A stretch of 57,711 bases of DNA from Acinetobacter sp. WC-141 (GTDB taxonomy: Bacteria; Pseudomonadota; Gammaproteobacteria; Pseudomonadales; Moraxellaceae): the NCBI RefSeq assembly GCF_000313935.1, contig NZ_AMSS01000049.1, positions 1-57,711 on the forward strand. The letters are read 5' to 3'. The first letter of the stretch is position 1. The number at the start of each line of letters is the position of its first letter. Shown here in pieces: positions 29,862-39,353 of the stretch. The notes below the pieces were generated by a model, which did not search any database, was not told where the DNA came from, and was given only the letters and a program-made list of their open reading frames with translations. The position numbers and the translations under genes were made by a program.

Positions 29862-30182
29862 ATGGCTTGGGCTATTTTAATTTTAGCAGGTGTATTTGAA
29901 ATCATTTGGGCATATTCTATGAAAATGTCTGAAGGTTTTACACGTTTAACCCCTAGTGTTATTACCGTAGTTTTTATGATTTTGAGCGTAATTCTACTTT
30001 CAATTTCAATGAAAACTTTACCCCTTGGCACTGCCTATACGGTTTGGACAGGAATTGGCGCAATCGGGTCATTTCTAGTTGGTATTTTCTTTCTTCATGA
30101 GCCTGTTGGCGCTATGCGAATGATTGCCGCTGTATTGATTGTGTCAGGTTTGGTTTTAATGAAAATTTCATCGCCTTCCTAA
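29862..30182 (+). CDS. gdx: SMR-family guanidinium exporter (Gdx/SugE type)
   Basis: This small four-helix dual-topology antiporter has 106 aa. Starting at the ATG gives MAWAILILAGVFEIIWAYSM, with the essential membrane Glu13 in the GxxEIxWA motif of the SugE/Gdx subgroup, and W58-region TVWTGIGAIG. The guanidine-II riboswitch in its 5' leader strongly supports guanidinium/proton exchange rather than broad drug export (EmrE type). A GTG 9 nt upstream is in frame and less likely. ogt follows after 12 nt and may be co-transcribed. Confidence 0.93.
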   Translation: MAWAILILAGVFEIIWAYSMKMSEGFTRLTPSVITVVFMILSVILLSISMKTLPLGTAYTVWTGIGAIGSFLVGIFFLHEPVGAMRMIAAVLIVSGLVLMKISSPS

Positions 30183-30194
30183 GAGAATAAAACT

Positions 30195-30674
30195 ATGTTG
30201 CTGTCTTATAAGTATATCAATTCGCCTGTTGGGCAATTAAAGCTGGTTGCGAATGAAAATGCTTTGGTGGCAGTACTCTGGGACAATGAAAATCCAAAAC
30301 GTGTTCGACTGGCTGAGCTAGTCGAACAACTTGAGCATCCAGTTTTATTAACGGCCGAGCAACAATTAAAAGAATATTTTGAAGGTAAACGCCGTAAGTT
30401 TACATTGCCACTAGATTTCGAAGGAACCGTATTTCAAAAGCAGGTCTGGTCTGCTTTACTGACTATTCCCTATGGTGAAACAAGAAGTTATAAAGATATT
30501 GCTGTTCAAATTGGCAATGTAAAAGCGGTGCGAGCAGTAGGCGCGGCAAATGGCAAAAATCCGATTTCAATTATTGCACCTTGTCATCGTGTCATTGGTG
30601 CGGGTGGAGCTTTAGTTGGTTTTGCTGGTGGGCTTGATAAGAAAGATATTTTATTAAAACTAGAGCAACAATGA
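30195..30674 (+). CDS. ogt: Methylated-DNA--protein-cysteine S-methyltransferase
   Basis: This DNA repair protein transfers the alkyl group from O6-alkylguanine to its own cysteine. The 159-aa product has the helix-turn-helix region IPYGETRSYKDIAVQIG, the asparagine hinge GAANGKNPI and the active site IAPCHRVIGAGG with Cys130. It is a stand-alone Ogt-type protein, without the Ada N-terminal zinc domain. It lies 12 nt after the guanidinium exporter gene. Confidence 0.93.
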   Translation: MLLSYKYINSPVGQLKLVANENALVAVLWDNENPKRVRLAELVEQLEHPVLLTAEQQLKEYFEGKRRKFTLPLDFEGTVFQKQVWSALLTIPYGETRSYKDIAVQIGNVKAVRAVGAANGKNPISIIAPCHRVIGAGGALVGFAGGLDKKDILLKLEQQ

Positions 30675-30808
30675 GCCGTTTTTGCGCTCGATTTTTTTAG
30701 ACTTTTCTACTAAGCTGTCCACTATGATATTTCATGAAGAAAGTGCTTCATGGCATCGCTTTTTTGAAATATTGATCTTATTCATAACAAACTTTGGATG
30801 TTCTAAAA

Positions 30809-32029
30809 ATGGCTGTCGGTGACGTAACAATGCCACAAATGCATGTGGTAAAAGGTGTAAAAATTGGCTCAACAGAAGCATATGTACGTTACCAAAACCG
30901 ACGAGATTTAGTCATTTTTGAGTTTGCAGAAGGCTCGAATGTTGCAGGTGTATTTACTCAAAATGCATTTTGTGCAGCGCCTGTTCATGTTTCTAAAGCT
31001 CATCTTGCCCAAGGCAACCCTCGTTATTTAGTGATTAATACAGGTAATGCCAATGCAGGAACTGGACCTACGGGTTTGAAAAATGCTCAGGATACTTGTG
31101 CAAAATTGGCGGAGCTTGCTGGAGTTAACAGTTTTGAAGTTCTTCCGTTTTCTACTGGGGTGATTGGTGAGCAGCTTCCGATGGAACGTTTACTTGCTGG
31201 TCTTCAACCTGCATTAAATAGTGTACAAGACGCGGCATGGAATGATGCTGCATCTGGCATTATGACCACAGACACAGTACCTAAAGGCGCATCTGAACAA
31301 TTTGAGCTAGATAGCATTACTTATACTATGACAGGTATTAGTAAAGGCGCTGGAATGATCCGCCCGAACATGGCAACCATGTTGAGCTTTGTGGCAACAG
31401 ATGCACCGATTAGCCGTGATTTAGTACAAAAGCTACTAAAAACGACGGTTGAGCATTCATTTAACCGTATTACGATTGATGGCGATACCTCAACCAATGA
31501 CTCTTGTATTTTTGTAGCAACAGGTCAGGCGGGCGGCGCTGAAATCACATCAGACAGTGATACACGTTACGCTAAAGTGTTAGAAGTACTTGCTCGTGTA
31601 ATGAATCGATTAGCACAGTTAATTGTTCGTGATGGTGAAGGCGCGACGAAGTTTATTACTGTGGCTGTAGAAGGCGGCGGTAACATTCAGGAGTGTTGTG
31701 ACATTGCTTATAGCATTGCGCATTCACCACTTGTTAAAACTGCACTCTTTGCATCTGACCCAAACTGGGGACGTATTTTAGCTGCGATTGGCTATGCAGG
31801 AGTTAAAGACTTAGACGTGTCTAAAATTCAAGTGTGGTTAGACGACGTGCAAATCTGTAAAGATGGCGGCGCAGCTGAGGACTATACCGAAGAAGCGGGC
31901 GCGCGTGTTATGGCTCAAACCGAAATTACCATTCGTGTTGATTTAGGACGTGGTCAAGCCAAAGACACGGTATATACCTGTGACTTATCTTACGACTATG
32001 TCAAAATTAATGCTGATTACCGTTCTTAA
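30809..32029 (+). CDS. argJ: Glutamate N-acetyltransferase / amino-acid acetyltransferase ArgJ
   Basis: This Ntn-type enzyme of the cyclic arginine pathway moves the acetyl group from N-acetylornithine to glutamate, and may also use acetyl-CoA. The 406-aa precursor self-cleaves before Thr190 in [16 protein letters not shown] to give alpha and beta chains. Other conserved parts are [34 protein letters not shown] and the C-terminal [17 protein letters not shown]. The ATG at 30809 is chosen over a TTG 15 nt upstream. A terminator follows. Confidence 0.95.
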   Translation: MAVGDVTMPQMHVVKGVKIGSTEAYVRYQNRRDLVIFEFAEGSNVAGVFTQNAFCAAPVHVSKAHLAQGNPRYLVINTGNANAGTGPTGLKNAQDTCAKLAELAGVNSFEVLPFSTGVIGEQLPMERLLAGLQPALNSVQDAAWNDAASGIMTTDTVPKGASEQFELDSITYTMTGISKGAGMIRPNMATMLSFVATDAPISRDLVQKLLKTTVEHSFNRITIDGDTSTNDSCIFVATGQAGGAEITSDSDTRYAKVLEVLARVMNRLAQLIVRDGEGATKFITVAVEGGGNIQECCDIAYSIAHSPLVKTALFASDPNWGRILAAIGYAGVKDLDVSKIQVWLDDVQICKDGGAAEDYTEEAGARVMAQTEITIRVDLGRGQAKDTVYTCDLSYDYVKINADYRS

Positions 32030-32046
32030 ATATCAGTTATAATCAA

Positions 32047-32070
32047 GCCTCGACAAAGAGGCTTTTTTAT
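32047..32070 (+). terminator. Intrinsic terminator after argJ
   Basis: GCCTC and GAGGC pair around a short loop and are followed by six T. Confidence 0.8.
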
Positions 32071-32173
32071 TAGCCCCAACTTTTGATATTAAATGATTCA
32101 AACCGTAAATCATTTAAGCAGTAACGTTATATGCGAGCAGGTATGCCAGCATGAAGGATAGAGAAGACGTTTT

Positions 32174-33238
32174 ATGAGTGATGCGACTTTAATTGCCAAC
32201 GATGCAAAAAACATTGTACAAGCGCATTTAGACCGTTTAGGTGAGCCAAAAGACAATCGCTTAAGTGAAGAAGCAAAACAACAAAAGTTTGCACAGATCG
32301 AAGCAGAGCTCAAAAAACGTGATGCTGTCCTTGTTGCTCATTACTATTGCGACCCTGAAGTACAGGAGCTTGCTGAAAAAACAGGTGGATGCGTTTCTGA
32401 CTCTTTAGAAATGGCCCGTTTCGGACGAGATCATGCTGCCTCAACACTGGTTGTTGCTGGGGTCAAATTTATGGGAGAAACAGCTAAAATTCTGTCTCCT
32501 GAAAAAACAATTTTAATGCCGACACTTGAGGCAACCTGTTCACTCGATTTGGGCTGTCCAGTTGACGAGTTCACAGCATTTTGTGATCAGCACCCTGACC
32601 ACACCGTAGTTGTTTATGCCAACACATCGGCTGCTGTTAAAGCACGTGCAGATTGGGTAGTGACTTCAAGCTGTGCTGTTGAAATTGTTGAGCACCTAGA
32701 TAGCTTAGGCGAAAAAATTATTTGGGCACCAGATCAGCACTTAGGTCGCTATATTCAAAAGAAAACTGGTGCAGATATGTTGCTTTGGGATGGCGCATGT
32801 ATTGTGCACGAAGAATTCCGTGCACGTGGCATTGCCAACATGAAAGCACTGTACCCAGATGCGGCTGTATTGGTACATCCAGAATCGCCTGAGTCGGTTG
32901 TAGACATTGCCGATGCGGTAGGTAGTACTTCTCAACTGATTAAAGCTGCGCAGACTTTGCCAAATGAAAGACTTATTGTGGCAACTGACCGCGGTATTTT
33001 CTACAAAATGCAGCAAGCGGTACCTAATAAGATTTTAGTTGAAGCGCCAACAGCAGGTGAGGGAGCAACTTGTCGTTCATGTGCTCACTGTCCGTGGATG
33101 GCAATGAACGAACTTGATGGAATTTTAGAAGTTTTACAAAAAGGTGATCAGGAAATACACGTCGAACCAGCGCTTGCTGAACGTGCCAAAATGCCTTTAG
33201 ATCGAATGTTAGCCTTTAGTGCATCGTTAAAGCGTTAA
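32174..33238 (+). CDS. nadA: Quinolinate synthase NadA
   Basis: This [4Fe-4S] enzyme condenses iminoaspartate with dihydroxyacetone phosphate to quinolinate in NAD synthesis. The 354-aa product has [17 protein letters not shown], the [11 protein letters not shown] segment, [12 protein letters not shown] (first cluster Cys), VTSSCAVEI (second) and [10 protein letters not shown] (third) near the C-terminus, plus [13 protein letters not shown]. The length is typical of the proteobacterial form. nadB and nadC are not adjacent. Confidence 0.96.
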   Translation: MSDATLIANDAKNIVQAHLDRLGEPKDNRLSEEAKQQKFAQIEAELKKRDAVLVAHYYCDPEVQELAEKTGGCVSDSLEMARFGRDHAASTLVVAGVKFMGETAKILSPEKTILMPTLEATCSLDLGCPVDEFTAFCDQHPDHTVVVYANTSAAVKARADWVVTSSCAVEIVEHLDSLGEKIIWAPDQHLGRYIQKKTGADMLLWDGACIVHEEFRARGIANMKALYPDAAVLVHPESPESVVDIADAVGSTSQLIKAAQTLPNERLIVATDRGIFYKMQQAVPNKILVEAPTAGEGATCRSCAHCPWMAMNELDGILEVLQKGDQEIHVEPALAERAKMPLDRMLAFSASLKR

Positions 33239-33304
33239 AAAACCTCAAAATGCTTGTTAAATATACATTTGATAAGGATTTTTAACTTTTTTTGACAATA
33301 GGTG

Positions 33305-33333
33305 TTGACGTCTGAGGGCGTCGCGCCTAGAAT
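33305..33333 (+). promoter_or_regulatory. Promoter of the tRNA operon
   Basis: TTGACG at 33305-33310 and TAGAAT at 33328-33333 are separated by 17 nt. The stretch after the -10 is GC-containing (GCACACCGTACC), like the discriminators of growth-rate-controlled stable RNA promoters. The first tRNA begins 48 nt after the -10. Confidence 0.8.
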
Positions 33334-33380
33334 GCACACCGTACCGCACGATGTGCGATACAGCAAAAGCTGAGATAGAT

Positions 33381-33457
33381 CGGAGCATAGCACAGCCTGG
33401 TAGTGCACCTGGTTTGGGACCAGGGGGTCGTAGGTTCGAATCCTACTGCTCCGACCA
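33381..33457 (+). tRNA. tRNA-Pro (anticodon TGG)
   Basis: This 77-nt cloverleaf has acceptor arms CGGAGCA/TGCTCCG, anticodon loop TTTGGGA giving TGG, T-loop GTTCGAATC and encoded CCA. It is the first gene of a four-tRNA operon. Confidence 0.97.
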
Positions 33458-33513
33458 CTTAAAATAATATTTTAAGATCGGCGAAGTATCGCATGATAAG
33501 CATCATCGGTTAA

Positions 33514-33590
33514 GCGCCTGTAGCTCAGTTGGATAGAGCATCCGCCTTCTAAGCGGATGGTCACAGGTTCGAATCCTGTCAGGCGCGCCA
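33514..33590 (+). tRNA. tRNA-Arg (anticodon TCT)
   Basis: This 77-nt cloverleaf has acceptor arms GCGCCTG/CAGGCGC, anticodon loop CTTCTAA giving TCT, T-loop GTTCGAATC and encoded GCCA end. It reads AGA and AGG codons. Confidence 0.97.
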
Positions 33591-33622
33591 CTCGGTAGCT
33601 TGGTACATAGAACTATTTGATG

Positions 33623-33698
33623 GTGGATGTAGCTCAGTTGGTAGAGCCCTGGATTGTGATTCCAGTTGTCGCGGGTTCGAATCCCGTCATTCACCCCA
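33623..33698 (+). tRNA. tRNA-His (anticodon GTG)
   Basis: This 76-nt cloverleaf has acceptor arms GTGGATG/CATTCAC, an anticodon loop with GTG, and encoded CCA. A G at 33622 can serve as the G-1 that pairs with the discriminator C, the tRNA-His identity element. Confidence 0.96.
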
Positions 33699-33702
33699 AT
33701 TT

Positions 33703-33779
33703 CGGAGCATAGCACAGCCTGGTAGTGCACCTGGTTTGGGACCAGGGGGTCGTAGGTTCGAATCCTACTGCTCCGACCA
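33703..33779 (+). tRNA. tRNA-Pro (anticodon TGG), second copy
   Basis: This is identical over all 77 nt to the tRNA-Pro at 33381. It lies 4 nt after tRNA-His and is the last tRNA of the operon. Confidence 0.97.
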
Positions 33780-33821
33780 TATTTTAAAAGCGTTCAAGCT
33801 TTAAAAAAATATCCCAAAGAT

Positions 33822-33867
33822 TAAAAAGAATTTCTTCTTGTCGTATTGATAGAAGGAATTTTTTTGT
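33822..33867 (+). terminator. Terminator of the tRNA operon
   Basis: AAAAAGAATTTCTTC pairs imperfectly with GAAGGAATTTTTTT across a 14-nt loop, followed by a T-rich stretch. Confidence 0.7.
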
Positions 33868-33925
33868 TTTCTAGTTCGTAATTTTAATTCAATCGCACTC
33901 CAATATTTGAACGTGTTTATATAAG

Positions 33926-34037
33926 CTCTGTTCTCTGTTCTCTGTTCTCTGTTCTCTGTTCTCTGTTCTCTGTTCTCTGTTCTCTGTTCTCTGTTCTCTG
34001 TTCTCTGTTCTCTGTTCTCTGTTCTCTGTTCTCTGTT
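33926..34037. repeat. 7-bp tandem repeat, 16 perfect copies (VNTR)
   Basis: Sixteen perfect copies of CTCTGTT occupy 112 bp. The right edge overlaps the stop codon of the adenosine deaminase gene on the minus strand (TAA at 34036-34038), so the array is the start of that gene's 3' untranslated region. From memory, it matches the 7-bp unit of A. baumannii typing locus Abaum_0845. Confidence 0.96.
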
Positions 34038-35031
34038 ATTGATATTTCTGTCTTAACTCATCTTTTTCTTGATCTGATAAAAATGCGATTTTTAGGCCAT
34101 TTTCTTGAGCTGTATAAATTTGCTCAGGGCTTAAACCAGCTAATGGGGCAGCAGTTAAATATTCATGTTGTATCTCAATGCCTTCTACCGCAGGGTCATC
34201 TGTATTAATAGTGGCAAGCACACCATGTTCTAAAAATGTCTTTAATGGGTGCTCTGCTAAAGAAGGTACTGTGTTGGTTTGAATGTTTGAGGTGAGGCAA
34301 GATTCAATACCAATCTTATGTTTAGCCAAATAATCTAAAAGTTTTAAATCCTGAACTGCTTTAACACCATGTCCAATTCGTTCTGCACCTAATTCTTCAA
34401 TAGCTTGCCAAATACTTTCTGGACCAGCAGCTTCGCCTGCATGTACTGTAATATGCCAACCCGCATCACGCGCTTTTTTAAAGTGCTCAATAAATAAATT
34501 GCCCGGAAAACCAAGTTCGTCACCTGCGAGATCCAACGCTTTAATATCATTTTTATGGGCAAGCAAGGCATTTAATTCTTTTTCACAAGCTTCTTGACCA
34601 AAAGTACGACTCATAATGCCAATTAAATTCGCTTTTACCCCGTAAGCTTGGCTGCCTTCTTTTACACCAGCAATCACAGCTTCCACTACACCCTCAAGGG
34701 GAAGTTGATGTGTCATTCCCATATAACCCGGTGAAAAACGCAGCTCTACATAATCTAGGCCTTGTTGGGCAGCATCCTGCATGTTTTCAAATGCAATACG
34801 TTTACAGGCATCTAAACTTGCTAATACTTTTACGCCCCAATCTAGCTTCGATAAAAAACTCAATAAGTCAGGTTGGTTATTCATCACTTGTACGTGTGGT
34901 CGCAACGTTTCAATGTCGTAAGCAGGTAAATCCAAATTGTATTGTTGCCCCAACTCTAAAATGGTTTGAATGCGGATGTTGCCATCAAGGTGGCGGTGTA
35001 TATCTGTAAGGGGAAGCGTTTTTGTAATCAT
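34036..35031 (-). CDS. add: Adenosine deaminase family protein
   Basis: This zinc amidohydrolase deaminates adenosine (or adenine in close relatives) to inosine (hypoxanthine). The 331-aa product has the metal HxH in [20 protein letters not shown], the [14 protein letters not shown]is-Glu region, RIGHGVKAV and the C-terminal SLCTxNTDDPAV-type stretch [12 protein letters not shown]. The start at [10 protein letters not shown] follows AAGAAG; the open frame upstream (to 35226) has no family similarity. The stop codon is formed with the end of a 7-bp repeat array. Adenosine versus adenine specificity is not settled by sequence reading alone. Confidence 0.9.
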   Translation of the reverse strand: MITKTLPLTDIHRHLDGNIRIQTILELGQQYNLDLPAYDIETLRPHVQVMNNQPDLLSFLSKLDWGVKVLASLDACKRIAFENMQDAAQQGLDYVELRFSPGYMGMTHQLPLEGVVEAVIAGVKEGSQAYGVKANLIGIMSRTFGQEACEKELNALLAHKNDIKALDLAGDELGFPGNLFIEHFKKARDAGWHITVHAGEAAGPESIWQAIEELGAERIGHGVKAVQDLKLLDYLAKHKIGIESCLTSNIQTNTVPSLAEHPLKTFLEHGVLATINTDDPAVEGIEIQHEYLTAAPLAGLSPEQIYTAQENGLKIAFLSDQEKDELRQKYQ

Positions 35032-35432
35032 AGATTTCTTCTTATCTGTTCGTCTTAATTTATCATGCCTGTTTAGATGCACTGATAAAAGTTTGGATTT
35101 GCTATGTTTTTGTGAAAAGCGTTGAGTTGAGTTTTTTGAACTTACTATATTTGTATAAGTTTTAATTTTGATGACATTGTTCTGGCCTAAGAAGACAACG
35201 CAGTCTGTGTAAGATACAAGCACCAAGATTTTTATTGTTTTTAATTTCGCTGAGCCTGTTTTTGTTGACTCTTCAACAAAAGATTGGCTGAAAAATGGTC
35301 ATTGGTATTTTGCTTTTTAGTTGTAAAGATGAATAAAGGCTTGCTAAAGACCAAACTGATAAAGCGATTAATTTATCTGTAGAAATCTATTTCTGGCAAG
35401 TAAATGAAAAAGAAGAAATAGGAAGCGCTCAA
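35032..35432. promoter_or_regulatory. Divergent add / alcohol dehydrogenase intergenic region
   Basis: About 400 nt of AT-rich DNA separate two divergent genes. A perfect 8-bp hairpin TTTGTTGA-CTCT-TCAACAAA lies at 35261-35280. No gene or RNA was recognised; the promoters of both genes are presumably here. Confidence 0.4.
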
Positions 35433-36608
35433 ATGAAGTCGGTACTTTGTCATCAAGCAAAATTACAAGTGGTAGATCAGCCGAAATTAACGCCTGCAAA
35501 AGGGCAGGTGTTATTGGAAGTGGTGCGATGTGGGATCTGTGGCTCTGATTTACATATGCAGCATCATTGCGACCACATGCATGATTTGGCTGCACGTGTC
35601 GGGTTTCATGGTTTAGCCAAGTCTACAGATCCGTTTGTACTTGGACATGAATTTTGTGGCAAGGTTTTAGACTACGGTCCAAAAACACGTCATAAATTTA
35701 AAGCCGATACACTTGTTTGTGCAATGCCACTTTTAAATGTAGATCAGCATGGTTATTTATCTACAGGGCTTTCTCCAAATGCTTCGGGCGGTTATGCCGA
35801 GCAAGTATTGGCTCAATCGAGCTTGATGTTTGAAGTACCTAACGGTCTAGATGCAGATAGTGCTGCCATGACTGAACCTATGGCGGTTGCATTACATGCT
35901 GTTCGCCGTAGCCGTGTGAAAACTGGTGAACCTGCTATTGTGATTGGCTGTGGTCCTGTCGGGCTAGGTGTCATATTAATGCTTAAAGCAGCTGGGGTTA
36001 AAACTGTAGTTGCCAGCGACTTTTCACCAAACCGACGTAAGCTTGCCGAGCAATGCGGTGCCGATATTGTGGTAGACCCTAAAGAAACATCGCCATTTGC
36101 CAACTGGAAAGAGTTTGGCTTGCTTGGCAATGTTTCTGATGCGATTAATATGGGCATGGGACTGTTTGATAAGTTGCAAGCGACACGCTTACCTTGGTGG
36201 CATGGATGGCGCATGATTGATAAATTAGGCGCTTTGCCAAAACGTCCTGTTATTTTTGAATGCGTGGGCGTACCAGGTGTCTTGCAGCAAATTATTGAAG
36301 GTGCACCTTTATTTTCCCGAATTGTTGGGGTGGGGGTATGCATGCAAAGTGACAAAATAGAACCCGCACTTGCAATTAATAAAGAGTTAGAAATTCAGTT
36401 CGTGTTGGGCTATACACCACTTGAGTTTCGAGATGCACTACACATGATTGCGGAAGGTAAAGTGAATTGTTCACCGCTAATTACCGGTGTTGTCGGTTTA
36501 GAGGGCGTTACGAGCGCATTTGAAGCATTACGTGATCCTGAACAGCATGCCAAAATCTTGATTGATCCAAAACGTAGTGGTTCAGATATTCAATTAATGA
36601 GTCATTAA
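35433..36608 (+). CDS. Zinc-binding medium-chain alcohol dehydrogenase
   Basis: This MDR-superfamily dehydrogenase has 391 aa. The catalytic zinc site is visible in VRCGICGSDLHM (Cys) and LGHEFCGKVL (His-Glu), and the NAD(P) fold in AIVIGCGPVGLGVILMLKAAG. The four-cysteine structural zinc lobe of classical ADHs is absent, and an insert around residues 45-65 (HHCDHMHDLAARVGFHG) replaces part of it. The substrate is unknown; the closest general group is threonine/sorbitol dehydrogenase-like. AGGAAG lies 10 nt before the ATG. A terminator follows. Confidence 0.85.
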   Translation: MKSVLCHQAKLQVVDQPKLTPAKGQVLLEVVRCGICGSDLHMQHHCDHMHDLAARVGFHGLAKSTDPFVLGHEFCGKVLDYGPKTRHKFKADTLVCAMPLLNVDQHGYLSTGLSPNASGGYAEQVLAQSSLMFEVPNGLDADSAAMTEPMAVALHAVRRSRVKTGEPAIVIGCGPVGLGVILMLKAAGVKTVVASDFSPNRRKLAEQCGADIVVDPKETSPFANWKEFGLLGNVSDAINMGMGLFDKLQATRLPWWHGWRMIDKLGALPKRPVIFECVGVPGVLQQIIEGAPLFSRIVGVGVCMQSDKIEPALAINKELEIQFVLGYTPLEFRDALHMIAEGKVNCSPLITGVVGLEGVTSAFEALRDPEQHAKILIDPKRSGSDIQLMSH

Positions 36609-36634
36609 ATTAAAGTCATTTATACTCAACTAAA

Positions 36635-36669
36635 AAGGTTGTGATCTTATTAATCACAATCTTTTTTTA
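36635..36669. terminator. Terminator between convergent ADH and gcdR
   Basis: AGGTTGTGAT and ATCACAATCT form a 10-bp stem with one wobble pair, followed by a T-run on the plus strand. A flanking A-run gives some minus-strand activity too. Confidence 0.8.
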
Positions 36670-36712
36670 TGCGTATAGAGCGCAATATTGAGCATAAATA
36701 AAACCTGCTGAG

Positions 36713-37660
36713 CTAATTTGTATTGCTCTTTAGTTGTTCTAGCTCTTGGCAAATCCAGTCAACAAATTTTTGAATAGTCGGTGAGATATCTTGGCTTGAG
36801 TGAATGAGATAGTATTTTCGGCTACCTTTTAGTTTCTTATTGGAAACAATTACCAGTTCTTTTTTTTGTAGTTCAGATTCAATCAACATTTGTGGAATTA
36901 AGGCCATTCCCATGTCATGGCTTGCAGCAACCGCAAGCATTGAAAATAACTCATGGCGTTGTCCATCAAAAGGTTTCGGATGCTGCATCTGATGGGTAAT
37001 AAACCATTCTTGCCAAATGCTAGGTCGAGTGGTTTGTTGTAGCAGGGGAATTTTCAGCAAATCTTCAGAACTTAAATCATAGGTATTTTCATTGATCATG
37101 ACTGCATCTGGAAAATACTTTTCGATCAGTTTTGGTGAGCACACAGGTACAATTTCTTCATCCATTAAATAATGTGCTTGTATGCCGGGCCAATGGTCAA
37201 TTTGCTGCTGTGTCCCTGCAAAAATGGCAGCGTCAAAAATATTGTCGTTAAATAAAAAAGGTTTAGTACTGGTTTCTAAGTGAACCGTAATTTCAGGGTG
37301 TTTTTGATTTAAAAGATGAAGCTTGGGTAACAGCCAGCGCGTTGCAAAGGTAGGAACCACGCCTAACTTTAATGTTCCACCTAAACCCTTATGAGAAATC
37401 ACATCGGCCGTACATTTCTCTAAGCCTAATAAGTAAGGTTTAATACTTTTAAAATACTGCTTACCAGCAATCGTGAGTTCAACTCCATGCCGAGTACGGA
37501 TGAATAGCTCAACGCCCAAGAAATCTTCTAACTGCTGAATTTGGCGAGAAACTGCGCTTTGGGTAATACATAACTCTTGCGCAGCGTAGGTATAACTTAG
37601 ATGTTTTGCTGCACTTTCAAAGCAAATTAGACCCTGAATAGACGGGATGCTTCTTCGCAT
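36713..37660 (-). CDS. gcdR: LysR-family regulator of the glutarate genes (GcdR-like)
   Basis: This 315-aa LysR protein of the GcvA subgroup has an N-terminal helix-turn-helix (LSYTYAAQELCITQSAVSRQ) and a C-terminal effector domain. It is divergent from gcdH, and in Pseudomonas the gcdR gene has the same position next to gcdH and gcdG. It should bind the T-N11-A dyad at 37801-37819. I use the ATG giving MRRSIPSIQG because AAAGGA lies 8-12 nt upstream; an ATG 27 nt further upstream has no such site. The gene name is by context. Confidence 0.82.
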   Translation of the reverse strand: MRRSIPSIQGLICFESAAKHLSYTYAAQELCITQSAVSRQIQQLEDFLGVELFIRTRHGVELTIAGKQYFKSIKPYLLGLEKCTADVISHKGLGGTLKLGVVPTFATRWLLPKLHLLNQKHPEITVHLETSTKPFLFNDNIFDAAIFAGTQQQIDHWPGIQAHYLMDEEIVPVCSPKLIEKYFPDAVMINENTYDLSSEDLLKIPLLQQTTRPSIWQEWFITHQMQHPKPFDGQRHELFSMLAVAASHDMGMALIPQMLIESELQKKELVIVSNKKLKGSRKYYLIHSSQDISPTIQKFVDWICQELEQLKSNTN

Positions 37661-37800
37661 AAATAAAATCCTTTTATTTGTCGTCATATTTCAAAACAGC
37701 ATATGACCTAAATGCAGAGAGCAGAGTTTAGTATAAAAATAAGCCATTTTTAATGAAATACAACGAATTAAATATCTAAATTTAATACATCTTATTTTAA

Positions 37801-37819
37801 ATATGCGTAAGCCGCATAT
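37801..37819. promoter_or_regulatory. LysR-type operator in the gcdR-gcdH gap
   Basis: ATATGCG-TAAGC-CGCATAT is a perfect 7-bp inverted repeat that contains the T-N11-A core (TGCG-N5-CGCA). It lies 141 nt left of the gcdR start and 87 nt before gcdH, the usual place for LysR control of a divergent pair. Binding is inferred. Confidence 0.65.
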
Positions 37820-37906
37820 CTGCATGAACATTTATCGTTTGATTACTGCATTTTTCACGCATAACATCGAGTTAAATAAAGAAGATCAAATCAAGCAGAG
37901 GATGCG

Positions 37907-39127
37907 ATGAATCACATGGTGACAACAAAAAAAGCAAAAGTTCAATTTAACTGGCAAGACCCATTTTTAATTGAGCAACAGCTTACCGAAGATGAGCGCA
38001 TGATTCGTGATGCGGCTCATGCCTATTGCCAAGAACGCCTGCAACCCCGTGTACTTGAACAATTCCGTCATGAAAAAACAGACCCATCTATTTTTCGTGA
38101 AATGGGAGAGCTAGGCTTACTAGGCCCAACCATTCCTGAGCAATATGGCGGCGCGGGTTTGAACTATGTGAGCTATGGTTTGGTTGCGCGTGAAATTGAA
38201 TATGTCGATTCGGGTTACCGCTCTATGGCGAGCGTGCAAAGCTCATTGGTGATGGTACCGATTCATGAATTTGGTACTGAAGAGCAAAAGCAAAAGTACT
38301 TACCTAAACTGGCTACTGGTGAATACATTGGCTGTTTTGGTTTGACTGAACCTGACCACGGTTCAGACCCGGGCAGTATGATTACCCGTGCTAAAAAAGT
38401 TGACGGTGGTTATCGTTTAAGTGGCGCAAAAATGTGGATTACCAATAGCCCAATTGCCGATGTATTTGTAGTCTGGGCAAAAGAAGTTTCTGCTGAAGGC
38501 AATGTTGGTGATATACGCGGTTTCATTTTAGAAAAGGGCTGGGAAGGCCTATCTGCACCTGCCATTCATGGCAAGGTCGGTTTACGTGCATCGATTACAG
38601 GTGAAATTGTGATGGATAACGTTTTTGTACCTGAAGAAAATGCATTCCCTGAAATTCGAGGTTTAAAAGGCCCATTTACCTGTCTAAATAGCGCTCGTTA
38701 TGGCATTGCATGGGGCGCGATGGGTGCTGCCGAGTTCTGCTGGCATACTGCACATCAATACACCATGGACCGTAAACAATTTGGTCGCCCGTTGGCTGCA
38801 AATCAATTGATTCAAAAGAAACTGGCTGATATGCAAACTGAAATTGCATTAGGTTTGCAAGTGGCTTTACGTTTTGGTCGTATGAAAGATGAAGGCATTG
38901 CGTCAGTTGAAGGCACATCTTTAATTAAGCGTAACAACTGCGGAAAGGCACTTGATATTGCTCGCATGGCACGTGACATGATGGGTGGAAACGGCATTAG
39001 TGACGAGTTTGGTGTGGCACGTCATTTGGTTAACCTTGAAGTCGTAAATACTTACGAAGGTACACATGACGTTCATGCCTTAATTCTAGGTCGTGCACAA
39101 ACAGGTATCGCCGCATTTAGTAACTAA
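37907..39127 (+). CDS. gcdH: Glutaryl-CoA dehydrogenase
   Basis: This FAD enzyme oxidises and decarboxylates glutaryl-CoA to crotonyl-CoA in lysine/glutarate breakdown. The 406-aa product matches the family closely: [67 protein letters not shown] and the active-site [20 protein letters not shown] with catalytic Glu384. The TYEGTHDxHALILGR motif separates it from short-chain acyl-CoA dehydrogenases. AGAGGATG precedes the ATG. It heads a glutarate operon with an MFS transporter and a CoA transferase. Confidence 0.95.
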   Translation: MNHMVTTKKAKVQFNWQDPFLIEQQLTEDERMIRDAAHAYCQERLQPRVLEQFRHEKTDPSIFREMGELGLLGPTIPEQYGGAGLNYVSYGLVAREIEYVDSGYRSMASVQSSLVMVPIHEFGTEEQKQKYLPKLATGEYIGCFGLTEPDHGSDPGSMITRAKKVDGGYRLSGAKMWITNSPIADVFVVWAKEVSAEGNVGDIRGFILEKGWEGLSAPAIHGKVGLRASITGEIVMDNVFVPEENAFPEIRGLKGPFTCLNSARYGIAWGAMGAAEFCWHTAHQYTMDRKQFGRPLAANQLIQKKLADMQTEIALGLQVALRFGRMKDEGIASVEGTSLIKRNNCGKALDIARMARDMMGGNGISDEFGVARHLVNLEVVNTYEGTHDVHALILGRAQTGIAAFSN

Positions 39128-39149
39128 CTCGTTAATTCTAAAAAGATAA

Positions 39150-39173
39150 AGGTGTTCTTTCGAGAACGCCTTT
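39150..39173 (+). terminator. Hairpin downstream of gcdH
   Basis: AAGGTGTTCT and AGAACGCCTT pair around TTCG (one wobble). The T-run is displaced by a few bases, so it may be a partial terminator or an mRNA-stabilising hairpin within the operon. The remaining gap to 39353 shows nothing else. Confidence 0.5.
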
Positions 39174-39353
39174 AGGGATTTTTACGCAAAAATTTATGGA
39201 TAATGACAAGATTCATCGTAAGGATACTCATGTAAAGATGTGCCTCTGTGTACTTAAATTTGAAAGTAAGATGATGAAAATATAGAAGATTAAGTCATAC
39301 AGAAAACATAAGTAAGCTATCGATGACTCATTTGGGAAAATGAGGAACTAAAG

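Noticed and set aside
33503..33730. 75-codon minus-strand frame
   Set aside because: It covers tRNA-Arg, tRNA-His and part of tRNA-Pro in antisense.
33926..34037. CRISPR array
   Set aside because: The units are 7 bp, head to tail, with no spacers, so it is a simple tandem repeat. No cas gene is in the window.
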